Below are positions 10,613-19,689 of a stretch of DNA of 64,000 bases, one piece after another. Each line of letters opens with the position of its first letter. The first letter of the stretch is position 1. The DNA lies in assembly GCA_022826565.1 (NCBI GenBank), contig JAJDUP010000006.1, forward strand, positions 1-64,000, written 5' to 3'. Under the pieces are notes generated by a model. The model worked only from the letters and a program-made list of their open reading frames with translations. It searched no databases and was not told where the DNA came from. This DNA comes from Gemmatimonadota bacterium. GTDB taxonomy: Bacteria > Gemmatimonadota > Gemmatimonadetes > Longimicrobiales > Gaopeijiaceae. Both the position numbers and the translations under genes were made by a program.

Positions 10613-11277
10613 GCGTGGAGGTCATCGTCCTGGTAGGCCCGTCGGGCGCCGGCAAGACGACAATTGCAGAGCGGCTCGTGCGTGACCATCCGGACCGGTT
10701 CGTGCTTTCCGTATCGGCGACCACGCGGCGGCCGAGGTCAGGCGAGCGCACGGGCAGGGAATACCAATTCGTGACGCGCGGCGAGTTCGAGGCCATGGTC
10801 GGTGCCGGACAACTGATCGAGTGGGCGGAGGTGCACGGGGAGTACTACGGCACACCCATCGGCAACCTCTCCAGGGCGGGCGAACCCTGTCCGGTTCCCG
10901 TGCTGGACATCGACGTTCAGGGAGCGAGGCAGGTCATCGAGCACGCTCCCTCGGCCTTGGTTATCTTCATTCTTCCTCCGGGACCCCGCCGATGGATCGG
11001 GCGCCTGGTGGAAAGGGGGACGGAATCGCCCGTGCAGATCCTGCGCCGCCTTCGCACGGCGCTTGCAGAGTTGCGGGCGGCTTCATCCTTCAGGAAATCC
11101 ATTGTCAACGAAGACCTGGATCTGGCTGTCGAGCAGGTGTTGGCCCTCACCCGCGCAGCTGAGGCTGGCCGCGGTTGCGAGGGAGAGCCGGATGCACTGG
11201 TCAGGAGGCTGGTCGCCGGTGCGCGCGCGGAGATCGCGCGCCTCGAAGGGCCTTGCGACGCCGGAATGGCCCAATAG
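10609..11277 (+). CDS. gmk: Guanylate kinase
   Basis: A 222-aa P-loop kinase that phosphorylates GMP to GDP. The Walker A is GPSGAGKTT near the N-terminus, followed by the GMP-binding segment SVSATTRRPRSGE and YQFVTRGEFEAM, and later the conserved LDIDVQGARQV. The length is slightly above the usual 190-210 aa because of a C-terminal tail. It starts with GTG inside the yicC stop (GTGA overlap), so it is probably translationally coupled. rpoZ follows 9 nt downstream. Confidence 0.95.
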   Translation: MSVEVIVLVGPSGAGKTTIAERLVRDHPDRFVLSVSATTRRPRSGERTGREYQFVTRGEFEAMVGAGQLIEWAEVHGEYYGTPIGNLSRAGEPCPVPVLDIDVQGARQVIEHAPSALVIFILPPGPRRWIGRLVERGTESPVQILRRLRTALAELRAASSFRKSIVNEDLDLAVEQVLALTRAAEAGRGCEGEPDALVRRLVAGARAEIARLEGPCDAGMAQ

Positions 11278-11286
11278 GGAGAACAG

Positions 11287-11505
11287 ATGAGAGTTTTCAC
11301 CCCCGACGAAATCGCCGAGAACAATCAGAGCAAGTATCTGGGTGTGCTGGTGGCGGCCAAGTACGCGCGGGAGTTGAACCTGCTTCCGACGGAAGCGCTC
11401 GCCATGGAGCACGAGAAGAAGCTGTCCACCCGTGCCCTCGAGGCGATTACCTCGGGTCAGGTCGAATACCGCCTCGTGAGGCGTCGCCGTCCCGAAGCGG
11501 AATAG
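11287..11505 (+). CDS. rpoZ: RNA polymerase omega subunit
   Basis: A 72-aa small subunit that helps RNA polymerase assembly by binding the beta-prime C-terminus. The conserved core KYLGVLVAAKYARELN and KLSTRALEAITSGQVEY is clear. The position between gmk and coaBC is the standard one. It is preceded by GGAG (AGGGAGAAC) at suitable distance from its ATG. Confidence 0.9.
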   Translation: MRVFTPDEIAENNQSKYLGVLVAAKYARELNLLPTEALAMEHEKKLSTRALEAITSGQVEYRLVRRRRPEAE

Positions 11506-11512
11506 CCCCGGC

Positions 11513-12850
11513 ATGACACCAGGCGGCCCCGGTTCCGATGCTCCGGGCCCCGCCGCCCAACAGCCGGCGGGTCCGCTCGAGCGGCGTGGTGCGGACCGGT
11601 CTCCCGGTGCCGACCTGCGATCGCCGGGGCCGCCGTGGGCGGGTCGCAAGGTGGTCCTTGGCGTTTGTGCGGGTATTGCGGCGTACAAGGCGGTGCAGGT
11701 GGCCCGTGACCTGACCCTCCTGGGGGCCGCCGTTGATGTGGTCCTCACCGAATCGGCGAGGAAGTTCGTCGCCCCGCTCTCCTTCGAGGGGGTGACCGGG
11801 CGCGGCCCTCTGACCGACATTTTTGCCGCTGGGGGGGCCGCCCTGCACATCTCCCTTGCCCGGGGTGCGGACTGCGTGTGCATCGCGCCGGCGACGGCCG
11901 ACTTCATTGCGCGGGCGGCGGCCGGGCGGGCCAGCGACCTCCTGACCACGGTGCTTGTGGCGACGGACGCGCCCGTCGTGATCGCTCCCGCGATGAACGA
12001 CCGCATGTTCGCGCACCCCCGGACCGCCGCCAATCTGGCTCTTCTCGAGGACGGCCTGGGCCATCACCGTGTCGGCCCTGCGGACGGGCGCCTGGCCGCG
12101 GGTGAGGGGAGCGGCCCGGGGAGGATGGCCGAACCATCGGATATCGTGGACGCGGTCGGCAGGGCTGTGGGGGCCGGGGGACCGCTGTCGGGAGCGCGGG
12201 TGCTCGTTACCGCCTCGGGCACCAGGGAGCCGGTCGACGCGGTGCGGTATCTCGGCAACCGTTCGTCCGGCAAGATGGGGTATGCACTGGCGCGGGCGGC
12301 GTGGTTGAACGGCGCGGAGGTGACGCTCGTCTCGGGACCATCCGCGGTGGACCCGCCATGTGGGGTCGACCTGGTTGGGGTGGAAACGGCGTGGGAGATG
12401 CACGAGGCCGTGATGGACAGGGTGGGCACGGCCGATGTTGCGATTCACGCGGCCGCCGTCGCCGACTACCGGCCACGGTCCCCCTTGCCGGATAAGATGA
12501 AGCGCGAGGCGATCGGCGACGAGACCGCCATCGATCTCGTGGCCAACCCGGACATCGCGGCCGAGTCGGCGGGGAAGATGAGGGCGGGAAGCGTCGCGGT
12601 CGGCTTTGCGCTCGAGACGGACGATCTGCTGGCCCGCGCCGAGAGGAAGCTGGAGGCAAAGGGATTCGACCTGATCGTGGCCAACCGGGCCGGAGAGCCG
12701 GGGTCGGGCTTCGAGGCCGATACCAATCGCGTGACGATCCTGGCCCGCGGCGAGCCGCCCCGCGAGTTGCCCGTGATGGCCAAGTTCGCAGTCGCCTGGG
12801 AGATCCTGAAGGTGATCGAGGCGCGGCTGGGGCGGGGTGGGGCGGGGTGA
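11513..12850 (+). CDS. coaBC: Bifunctional phosphopantothenoylcysteine decarboxylase / phosphopantothenate-cysteine ligase
   Basis: A 445-aa bifunctional enzyme for two successive steps of coenzyme A synthesis. The N-terminal flavoprotein CoaC domain (about 40-215) has GVCAGIAAYK, the catalytic-type histidine in LHISLARGAD, and APAMNDRMF. The C-terminal CoaB domain (about 225-440) has TASGTREPVDAVRYLGNRSSGKMG, AAAVADYRP and the substrate-binding lysine region PDKMKR. An unusual Pro/Gly-rich tail of about 40 residues precedes the CoaC domain. Its 3' end overlaps the UDG gene by 4 nt, within a G-quadruplex-like run. Confidence 0.95.
   Translation: MTPGGPGSDAPGPAAQQPAGPLERRGADRSPGADLRSPGPPWAGRKVVLGVCAGIAAYKAVQVARDLTLLGAAVDVVLTESARKFVAPLSFEGVTGRGPLTDIFAAGGAALHISLARGADCVCIAPATADFIARAAAGRASDLLTTVLVATDAPVVIAPAMNDRMFAHPRTAANLALLEDGLGHHRVGPADGRLAAGEGSGPGRMAEPSDIVDAVGRAVGAGGPLSGARVLVTASGTREPVDAVRYLGNRSSGKMGYALARAAWLNGAEVTLVSGPSAVDPPCGVDLVGVETAWEMHEAVMDRVGTADVAIHAAAVADYRPRSPLPDKMKREAIGDETAIDLVANPDIAAESAGKMRAGSVAVGFALETDDLLARAERKLEAKGFDLIVANRAGEPGSGFEADTNRVTILARGEPPRELPVMAKFAVAWEILKVIEARLGRGGAG
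12829..12847 (+). other. Perfect G-quadruplex motif at a start codon
   Basis: Four runs of exactly four G are separated by single bases (C, T, C): 12829-12832, 12834-12837, 12839-12842 and 12844-12847. The last G is the first base of the UDG GTG start codon, and the only Shine-Dalgarno-like bases lie within the runs. It is on the coding strand, so it can form in the mRNA. Confidence 0.8.
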
Positions 12851-13677
12851 GTTCCCCCGCGCACCGGCTGGCCGTCTACCTGGACCAGCGCAGGAGAATG
12901 GGGGAGCCCGGTGTGGTACCGGATCAGTTCGAGCCCGGGGAGTTGCTGGCCTCGCTGAAGTCACGGCTCGCGGCAGCTCCCTCGGTGCCGGCTCCCCGGC
13001 GTGGGGGGAGAGCCCATGCCGGGGGCCGCCGGGGCTCGCGCACCGAGGCGGCGGGGCCGGCTTCGCGTGGTCCCGTCCCCCCGCCCTCGAGATCGCCCTC
13101 CATCACCCCCGACAGTCCTCCGTCTCCGGACTACGCGGCGCTGCGTGAAACCGCGCTTGCCTGCGTCCGCTGCCGCCTGTCCGAAGGGCGCCGCCACGTC
13201 GTCTTTTCCGACGGCAACCCGGCGGCGCGGCTGATGATCGTCGGGGAAGCGCCCGGGGCACGGGAGGACGCCACCGGGCTCCCTTTCGTGGGCCAGGCGG
13301 GCAAGCTCCTCGATTTAATACTGGCTTCCGTCAGTCTGTCGCGGCGGGACTCGGTCTACATCTGCAACGTGCTCAAGTGCAGGCCGCCCGGAAACCGGAA
13401 TCCGCTGCCGGACGAGATCGAGGCCTGCGCACGCCTTCTCAAGGGTCAGATCGAGCTGGTGGCCCCCGAAGTGCTCCTGGCCGTGGGCTCCTTCGCCGCG
13501 CAGTGGCTGACCGGCACCACCCGGCCACTAGGCAAGCTGCGGGGCAAGGTGTACAGTTACCAGGGCGTCCCCCTCGTCGTGACCTATCACCCGGCGGCCC
13601 TCCTGCGGAATCCCGGCTGGAACCGGCTCTGCTGGGACGACCTTCAGCTACTCTGCCGGGTGATGGACGAAGCCTGA
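12847..13677 (+). CDS. Uracil-DNA glycosylase, type 4 Fe-S class
   Basis: A 276-aa glycosylase that removes uracil from DNA. The 4Fe-4S ligands are Cys106, Cys109, Cys178 (in NVLKCRPPGNR) and Cys194. The active-site segment is GEAPGAREDATGLPFVGQAG, and the second conserved loop is TYHPAALLRNP. The catalytic domain starts near residue 95; the first 95 residues are a basic, Pro/Ser-rich extension without recognised domain. It starts with GTG overlapping the coaBC stop by 4 nt. dnaB follows 43 nt later. Related enzymes are often mis-annotated as phage DNA polymerase homologues. Confidence 0.92.
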   Translation: MSSPAHRLAVYLDQRRRMGEPGVVPDQFEPGELLASLKSRLAAAPSVPAPRRGGRAHAGGRRGSRTEAAGPASRGPVPPPSRSPSITPDSPPSPDYAALRETALACVRCRLSEGRRHVVFSDGNPAARLMIVGEAPGAREDATGLPFVGQAGKLLDLILASVSLSRRDSVYICNVLKCRPPGNRNPLPDEIEACARLLKGQIELVAPEVLLAVGSFAAQWLTGTTRPLGKLRGKVYSYQGVPLVVTYHPAALLRNPGWNRLCWDDLQLLCRVMDEA

Positions 13678-13720
13678 CCGCCGCAACCCGCAGCCCCGGG
13701 CCCTGCCGAGGAAGAACCAA

Positions 13721-15127
13721 GTGAGCGAACCCATTCCACTCCAGTCGGCTCCGGACGCTCCCCGGTACGACCGTCAACCACCCTTCTCTCCCGAGGCGGA
13801 AGCGGCGGTGCTCGGCGGCGTTCTGATCGACGAGGGCGCGATGGCCCGCGTGGTCGACATCGTGGACGACTCGATGTTCTACCGGGAGGCTCACCGCCGT
13901 CTCTTCCGGGCGATGACGCGGCTCTTCGAGCGGAGCCGGGCCATCGACGCGATCACCGTGTCCGAGGACCTGAAGTCGGTGGGCGAACTGGAAAGTTGCG
14001 GTGGCTGGGAATACCTCGCGTCGCTCCTGGACGCGGTTCCCACCGCGGCGAACATCGAATACCACGCGGGCCTCGTTCAGGAGAGGGCCCTTCTGCGCAG
14101 GCTGATCGACGCGGGACAGGAGATCGTTCGCGATGTCTACGAACCGGGCGAGCGGCCCGTCCACGAAATCCTGGATCTGGCGGAGCAGCGTGTATTCAAC
14201 GTTTCGCAGTCGCGGGGACGGGACGGATTCGTCTGGATCAAGGAAGTGCTGTGGTCGACCTTCGAGCATATCGACAAGTTGCAGGAGACCGTCGGCGAGG
14301 TCTCCGGGCTGGCCACGGGATTCGCGGATCTCGACCGGATGACCACCGGGCTGCAGGCCGGCGACCTGGCGATCGTGGCCGGCCGTCCCTCGATGGGCAA
14401 GACATCGTGGGTCCTGAACGTTGCCCAGACGGTGGCGATCGAACTGGGCATTCCGGTGGGGATCTTCAGTCTGGAGATGTCCAGGGAACAGCTCGTCCAG
14501 CGTCTGCTGTGCGCCGAGGGGCGGGTCGACGCGCAGAGGCTGAGGCGCGGCCGATTGGAGCCCAATGAGATGCAGCAGCTTGCGCGGGCGGCCGGGCTCC
14601 TCAACACCGCGCAGATATGGATCGACGACTCCGCGACCGGCAACGTCCTGGAGATGAAGGGCAAGGCGAGGCGTCTCAAGGCGGAGACGAAGGAACTCGG
14701 CCTGCTGATCGTTGACTACATGCAGTTGATGACCGGGGGCACCAGGAAGGAAAACCGTGTACAGGAGGTCTCCGAGATCTCGCGGGGCCTGAAAGCGCTC
14801 GCTCGCGAACTCGAGATCCCGCTCATCGCTCTCAGCCAGCTGAGCCGGGCGCCCGAACAGCGGACGGACCGGCGCCCGCAACTCTCCGACCTTCGCGAAA
14901 GCGGTTCCATCGAACAGGATGCGGATCTGGTCATGTTCCTCTACCGGCCCGAGTACTATCACGGGCCGACCGACAAGGACGGCAACTCGCTCGAGGGCAA
15001 GGCGGAACTCATCGTCGCGAAGCAGCGGAACGGACCCACCGGCACCGTCGATCTGTTCTTCCGCAAGAACTTCACGCTGTTCGAGTCGGTGTCGCGAGGA
15101 CCGGAACCGGCCGAAGCGGTTGGCTGA
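13721..15127 (+). CDS. dnaB: Replicative DNA helicase DnaB
   Basis: A 468-aa hexameric helicase that unwinds DNA at the replication fork. The N-terminal DnaB domain begins with PPFSPEAEAAVLGGVLID, and the RecA-like domain carries Walker A GRPSMGKTS (Lys227), Walker B LLIVDYMQLM, and the arginine-rich QLSDLRESGSIEQDAD. The length is that of an intein-free DnaB. It starts with GTG after a good GAGGAAG ribosome site (13708-13714). Confidence 0.96.
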   Translation: MSEPIPLQSAPDAPRYDRQPPFSPEAEAAVLGGVLIDEGAMARVVDIVDDSMFYREAHRRLFRAMTRLFERSRAIDAITVSEDLKSVGELESCGGWEYLASLLDAVPTAANIEYHAGLVQERALLRRLIDAGQEIVRDVYEPGERPVHEILDLAEQRVFNVSQSRGRDGFVWIKEVLWSTFEHIDKLQETVGEVSGLATGFADLDRMTTGLQAGDLAIVAGRPSMGKTSWVLNVAQTVAIELGIPVGIFSLEMSREQLVQRLLCAEGRVDAQRLRRGRLEPNEMQQLARAAGLLNTAQIWIDDSATGNVLEMKGKARRLKAETKELGLLIVDYMQLMTGGTRKENRVQEVSEISRGLKALARELEIPLIALSQLSRAPEQRTDRRPQLSDLRESGSIEQDADLVMFLYRPEYYHGPTDKDGNSLEGKAELIVAKQRNGPTGTVDLFFRKNFTLFESVSRGPEPAEAVG

Positions 15128-15149
15128 CAGCCGGGGCCGGCATCCCGTG

Positions 15150-15863
15150 ATGGTGGCGCCGCGGCGCGCTGGCGAATCCAGTCCCCGGGGAGCCGCGACG
15201 GTGGCAGTGCTCGTCCCGGCCGCCGGGATCGGAGTCCGAATGGGTGGTGTGCGCAAGCCGCTCATCGAACTGCGGGGCAAGTCCGTGCTGGAATGGGCCG
15301 TGACTCCATTCCTGGATCGCGAGGATGTGGTCGAGGTCGTGGTGGCGATGGACGCCGGGGACCTGGGCGGCCGGTTGGGTCGGGATGGTCGTGTGCGCAC
15401 GACGCGCGGCGGCGGGAACCGGTTCGAGTCGGTGGCCAACGCATTCCAGAGCCTGAAATCGGACGCAACGCTGGTCGCGGTGCACGACGCGGCCCGCCCA
15501 TTTCCGCCACCCGCGGCGATCGACGCCTGCATTCGACTCGCGGCCACGGGGATCGGCGCCGTAGCCGGGATCCCCGCGATCGACACGCTGAAGCGGGTAT
15601 CCCGGAATGGAGCGATCGTGGAGACCCCGGCGCGGCATGCGTTGTGGTATGCCCAGACGCCTCAGGTCTTCCCGCGGGACCTGTTCCGGACCGGGTTGGC
15701 GCACTGCCGCGCCGGAGGGCCGCCGCCGACCGACGACGCTTCGATGATGGAAGGACTCGGGACCGAAATCCGCATGGTGGATGCATCGGCGACAAACCTC
15801 AAGATTACCCGTCCGGAAGACGTTCGAATAGCTGAATATCTTGTAGAACAACGACTTGTATGA
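15150..15863 (+). CDS. ispD: 2-C-methyl-D-erythritol 4-phosphate cytidylyltransferase
   Basis: A 237-aa enzyme of the MEP isoprenoid pathway that makes CDP-methylerythritol. The nucleotide-binding loop is VPAAGIGVRMG, followed by KPLIELRGKSVLEWA, the catalytic region VHDAARPF, and the closing motif ATNLKITRPEDVRIAE. The usual partner ispF is not in the window. The ATG at 15150 is used; a GTG directly before it (15147) is equally possible. The end overlaps the next gene by 4 nt (ATGA). Confidence 0.92.
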   Translation: MVAPRRAGESSPRGAATVAVLVPAAGIGVRMGGVRKPLIELRGKSVLEWAVTPFLDREDVVEVVVAMDAGDLGGRLGRDGRVRTTRGGGNRFESVANAFQSLKSDATLVAVHDAARPFPPPAAIDACIRLAATGIGAVAGIPAIDTLKRVSRNGAIVETPARHALWYAQTPQVFPRDLFRTGLAHCRAGGPPPTDDASMMEGLGTEIRMVDASATNLKITRPEDVRIAEYLVEQRLV

Positions 15864-16468
15864 CATTATCTAAAGTCATACTTGAAACCGCTATCCGGCG
15901 GCTCGACCGGGGCGAGATCATCATTCACCCGACCGAGTCCGTCTATGGGTTCGGTGGGCTGCTGATGGATGGCCCTCTTTGCACCCTGCGACGGGTGAAG
16001 GGACGCCCGAAAGGTGGTTTTGTCGTGCTGATACCCAGTGCCGCGACCGTCGACTCCCTCCTCGGCGACCTCGGTCGCGCTCTGGCCGAGGCGTTCTGGC
16101 CCGGGCCGCTGACGCTGGTTCTCGACGACCATGAGGGGATCTTCCATCCTGGCGCCAAGGCCCTCGACGGGTCGGTAGCGGTGCGTGTCCCCGGTCACGA
16201 AGGGACCCTTGACCTTCTGCGGCGGTGCGGCCGGCCCATGACATCGAGTTCGGCCAACCGGCCCGGACGCCCACCCGCCCGTACCGCCCGAAGTGCCCGC
16301 GCCGCCGCCCGCGAGTGCGGCGTCGACCCTTTCACGATCGACGCGGGTCCGCTCCCCGGTGGACCAACGTCGACGCTGCTGCACCTGGCTCCCGGGGGTC
16401 CGAAGCTGATCCGGGAGGGCCGGATCGATGTGCTACAATTGAAGGAGGTCGCCGACATTCCGCAGTAG
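15860..16468 (+). CDS. L-threonylcarbamoyladenylate synthase (TsaC/YrdC/YwlC family)
   Basis: A 202-aa YrdC-domain protein that makes threonylcarbamoyl-AMP, the first step to the universal tRNA modification t6A at position 37. The signature HPTESVYGFGGL and the later EAFWPGPLTLVL and SSSANRPGRPP are diagnostic. It has only the YrdC domain, so it is the short TsaC form rather than the long Sua5. It is followed by a LMW phosphatase, an arrangement that mirrors ywlC-ywlE in Bacillus. Confidence 0.93.
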   Translation: MTLSKVILETAIRRLDRGEIIIHPTESVYGFGGLLMDGPLCTLRRVKGRPKGGFVVLIPSAATVDSLLGDLGRALAEAFWPGPLTLVLDDHEGIFHPGAKALDGSVAVRVPGHEGTLDLLRRCGRPMTSSSANRPGRPPARTARSARAAARECGVDPFTIDAGPLPGGPTSTLLHLAPGGPKLIREGRIDVLQLKEVADIPQ

Positions 16469-16498
16469 AAGGCCGAAGAGCCCAACCGCGCGCGAGCG

Positions 16499-16975
16499 AT
16501 GGATACCGCCGAGAACTTCCATATCACCTTCGTCTGCACCGGCAATACCTGCCGGTCACCAATGGCGGAAGCGCTTGCGCGCCGGATCATTGCGGACGGA
16601 CGGCTGCAAGGGGTCACAGTGGGCTCGGCAGGAACCGCCGCGTGGCCCGGCGCCCCCGCGAGCGACGGGGCAATGGAGGCGGCCGCGTCCATCGGACTGA
16701 ACCTCGAGTCCCATGTGAGCATGCTGCTGACCCGGGAGGTCGTGGCGTCCTCGGGACTGCTTCTCTGCATGGACGGACACCACGTCCGGCGGGCCGAGGA
16801 GCTCGGTGCGGCGGGAAGTGCCCGGCTGCTTACCGAGTTGGCCGGAGAAAGTGGCGCCGTAGAAGATCCGTTCGGGGGGTCGCGCAAGGAGTACCAAGCG
16901 ACGCTGAGCCGGCTGGACAGGCTGGTGCGGGCGGTCCTGGACGTGACGGATACCGCGGCAATTCCAGGTCGATGA
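16499..16975 (+). CDS. Low-molecular-weight phosphatase, YwlE-like (possible protein-arginine phosphatase)
   Basis: A 158-aa LMW-PTP fold enzyme. The P-loop CTGNTCRSP places the nucleophile at Cys13 and the arginine at Arg19; the general acid is Asp123 in VEDPFGG. Thr14 directly after the cysteine is the residue that marks protein-arginine phosphatases such as B. subtilis YwlE, while tyrosine phosphatases normally carry another residue there. An arginine phosphatase would reverse McsB-type phosphorylation; no mcsB is in this window. The following aroE overlaps by 4 nt. Confidence 0.88.
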   Translation: MDTAENFHITFVCTGNTCRSPMAEALARRIIADGRLQGVTVGSAGTAAWPGAPASDGAMEAAASIGLNLESHVSMLLTREVVASSGLLLCMDGHHVRRAEELGAAGSARLLTELAGESGAVEDPFGGSRKEYQATLSRLDRLVRAVLDVTDTAAIPGR

Positions 16976-17799
16976 AGCGCAAGGGCGGCGCTGCAGCGGC
17001 GACCTATGCAGTGCTGGGTGATCCGGTCGCACACAGCCTGTCGCCGCGGATCCACAACGCCGCCTTTCTCGCCGCGGGCCTCAATGCCCTCTATGTCGCG
17101 CGGCAGGTGTCAGCCGAGGAGTGCGGACCGGCTTTGCGAGAGCTGGCGCTCGGTGGAGGTGGCGGGAATGTCACCGTGCCTCACAAGGAACGGGTATTGC
17201 CATTCCTCGATCGACGCTCGGCCGCGGTCTCCGCTACCGGAGCCTGCAACACCTTCTGGGCCCGGGACGGGGAGGTGTGGGGCGACAATACCGATGTCGA
17301 GGGGTTTCAGGGAACCTGGGATTCCTGTTTGGCCGGGCAACGGGAGCCACCGGAGGCGCTGGTGCTGGGAGCGGGAGGCGCTGCCCGGGCCGTTCTCTTC
17401 GCCCTCCTCGACTCGAACCGCGCGTCCCGGATTCTGCTCTGGAACCGCACCCCCGAGCGGGCGTCGGCACTCGCGCGTCACTTCGGAGACGATCGGGTCT
17501 CGACGGTAGTCGACTGCGCGGGCCTGACCCCGGCCATCGTGGTGAATGCGACCTCGGCCGGGCTTCACGGACGCCGCACGCCCATCGACCTGGCCACCCT
17601 GGGCCGGGTGCCCCGCCGCGTCATCGACCTCGTGTACGGGCACGGGCCGACACCTCTTTGCCGCGAAGCGCGCGGCCTGGGCATCAGTGCCGTCGATGGG
17701 CGTGAGATGCTGGTGCGGCAGGCGGAAGTGGCCTACGCGCGGTGGTTCGGCATGCCGCCCCCGAGGGGGGTGATGGCGCGGGCGCTGGACCTGCGGTGA
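16972..17799 (+). CDS. aroE: Shikimate dehydrogenase
   Basis: A 275-aa NADPH-dependent enzyme that reduces 3-dehydroshikimate to shikimate in aromatic amino acid synthesis. The N-terminal substrate domain shows GDPVAHSLSPRIHNAAF, the catalytic lysine in NVTVPHKERVLPF and TGACNTF with DNTDVEGF; the C-terminal Rossmann domain has LGAGGAARAVLFAL and the NADP-phosphate binder NRTPER. The ATG overlaps the upstream stop as ATGA. comF follows with a GTGA overlap. Confidence 0.94.
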   Translation: MKRKGGAAAATYAVLGDPVAHSLSPRIHNAAFLAAGLNALYVARQVSAEECGPALRELALGGGGGNVTVPHKERVLPFLDRRSAAVSATGACNTFWARDGEVWGDNTDVEGFQGTWDSCLAGQREPPEALVLGAGGAARAVLFALLDSNRASRILLWNRTPERASALARHFGDDRVSTVVDCAGLTPAIVVNATSAGLHGRRTPIDLATLGRVPRRVIDLVYGHGPTPLCREARGLGISAVDGREMLVRQAEVAYARWFGMPPPRGVMARALDLR

Positions 17800-18560
17800 G
17801 GGCGGCCGCGCGAACCGGCGGGCGTGGGCTCCTTGCGGGGATCGTCGAGTTTGTGCTGCCGCCGGCGTGCGCGGGGTGCGGAGGCGCCGCCGGAGAGGAG
17901 GTGCGGGCCGGTGAAGGACCCGTGTGCCGAAACTGCCGGCTGGCGCTGCCCCGGGTGCCCGAGCCCTCCTGTCCGCGGTGCGGCGCCCCGATGGGCACCG
18001 GAGAGGCGCCCTCGTGCCTGGACTGTGCGGACTGGCCCGACCAGTTGGCCTCCGCCGATGCCGCATCCCTCCTCGAGTCGCCGGCCCGAGAGCTGGTACA
18101 CGCCCTGAAGTACCAGGGATGGCGCGGCGTCGGCGACTTCATGGGAGGCGAGATGGCGCGCCGTGCGCCTTGTGATGCCCGCCAGGCCGAGGTCATCATT
18201 CCGATTCCGACATCGATCCGCAATCTTCGCAGACGCGGCTACAACCAGGCAGAGGTCATCGCCTCTGCCCTGGGAAGATCACTGGACAAGCCGGTGCTCC
18301 AGTGCCTCCAGCGGCGTCGCCAGGAGGGCACTCAGACGGCCTTGAATCCGATGCAGCGACGGGCTAATGTGAGAGGTGCCTTCGTGATGGCGGAGGGCTT
18401 TGCGGATCGGGTCCGAGACCGTCGGATTCTTCTGGTGGACGACGTGATCACCACTGGTGCGACGCTCCTTGCGGCAGTTCAGGCCCTCGGTCCCGCTGAG
18501 CCCGCGACTGTTGTCGCCTACGCGTTCTCGCGAACCGTCCCCATCTCACTCGACCTCTGA
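17796..18560 (+). CDS. comF: ComF family phosphoribosyltransferase-like protein
   Basis: A 254-aa ComF homologue. An N-terminal zinc-ribbon region has paired cysteines (CAGCGG, CRNC, CPRCG, CLDC), and the C-terminal PRT fold has the PRPP-binding signature [13 protein letters not shown]. In naturally competent bacteria ComF helps take imported single-stranded DNA through the cytoplasm. It is widespread, so on its own it does not prove competence. It starts with GTG overlapping aroE by 4 nt. Confidence 0.9.
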   Translation: MRAAARTGGRGLLAGIVEFVLPPACAGCGGAAGEEVRAGEGPVCRNCRLALPRVPEPSCPRCGAPMGTGEAPSCLDCADWPDQLASADAASLLESPARELVHALKYQGWRGVGDFMGGEMARRAPCDARQAEVIIPIPTSIRNLRRRGYNQAEVIASALGRSLDKPVLQCLQRRRQEGTQTALNPMQRRANVRGAFVMAEGFADRVRDRRILLVDDVITTGATLLAAVQALGPAEPATVVAYAFSRTVPISLDL

Positions 18561-18594
18561 ACCGCGCACGCCGCGCCGGGAGCCCATCCCAAGC

Positions 18595-19617
18595 ATGTCA
18601 ATCCGAGTCGCAATCAACGGCTTTGGCCGAATTGGCCGAAACGTCCTCAGAGCGGCAAAGCAGTCGCCGGGCAGCAACCTGGACTTCGTTGCCATCAATG
18701 ACCTCACCAGCAGCGCCACCCTCGCGCACCTCCTGAAGTACGATTCGGTCCATGGGGCCTATCCCGGTACGGTGGAGGTCACCGACGACGGTCTGGCGGT
18801 GGACGGAGACGAGATCCGCGTCCTTTCCGAGCCGGATCCGGCCAACCTCCCGTGGCGGGAGCTGGGCGTGGATGTGGTGGTGGAATCGACCGGGCGTTTC
18901 CGCACCCGCGAACTGGCTTCGAAGCATCTGGAAGCCGGCGCCGCAAAGGTGGTGGTCTCGGCGCCGGCAAAGAACGAGGATATCACAATTGTCCTCGGCG
19001 TGAACCATGAACTGTACGATCCCGACGCCCACGACATCATCTCCAACGCCAGCTGCACGACCAACTGCCTGGCACCGGTTGCCAAGGTGCTCACTGAACG
19101 CTTCGGATTCGTGCGCGGCCTCATGACCACGATTCACGCCTATACGTCCGGGCAGGCGGTCCTCGACGGTCCCCACAAGGACCTGCGCAGGGCGCGGGCG
19201 GCGGCGGTCAGCATGATCCCGACCACGACCGGGGCCGCCAGGGCCATTTCGCTCGTACTGCCGGAGCTGGAGGGCAAGCTGGACGGCATGGCCATTCGGG
19301 TGCCGACTCCGGATGTGTCCGTCGTGGACCTCGTGGCGGAGGTCGAGACCGATGTCGATGAGCAGACCGTCAACGATGCTCTGCGCGGCGCGGCCGCTTC
19401 CGATCTCGCCGGAATCCTGCGGGTGGAGGAGCAGCCGCTCGTCTCCGCCGACTTTACCGGAGAGCCGGCAAGCTCGGTGGTCGACGCGCTGAGCACAGCG
19501 GTCATGGATGGCCGCATGGTCAAGGTGTTGGCCTGGTACGACAACGAGTGGGGGTACTCCTCGCGCGTCGTCGACCTCGTCGAGTATGTTGGGCAGCGAC
19601 TTCCTGCCAGGGTTTGA
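18595..19617 (+). CDS. gap: Glyceraldehyde-3-phosphate dehydrogenase, type I
   Basis: A 340-aa glycolytic enzyme that oxidises glyceraldehyde-3-phosphate with NAD and phosphate. The N-terminal NAD fold reads [13 protein letters not shown], with the acidic residue INDL that favours NAD; the catalytic cysteine is Cys154 in NASCTTNC, and the C-terminus ends in [16 protein letters not shown]. The ATG at 18595 gives the standard start. It is separated from pgk by a two-gene sigma/TonB module; in many bacteria gap, pgk and tpiA are adjacent. Confidence 0.96.
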   Translation: MSIRVAINGFGRIGRNVLRAAKQSPGSNLDFVAINDLTSSATLAHLLKYDSVHGAYPGTVEVTDDGLAVDGDEIRVLSEPDPANLPWRELGVDVVVESTGRFRTRELASKHLEAGAAKVVVSAPAKNEDITIVLGVNHELYDPDAHDIISNASCTTNCLAPVAKVLTERFGFVRGLMTTIHAYTSGQAVLDGPHKDLRRARAAAVSMIPTTTGAARAISLVLPELEGKLDGMAIRVPTPDVSVVDLVAEVETDVDEQTVNDALRGAAASDLAGILRVEEQPLVSADFTGEPASSVVDALSTAVMDGRMVKVLAWYDNEWGYSSRVVDLVEYVGQRLPARV

Positions 19618-19689
19618 CCGGCGTTCGGCTGTGCCTGGCGTGGTGACGGCCGGCTGCACCGGAAAGCGGATGCCGCATGATGCGTATGT

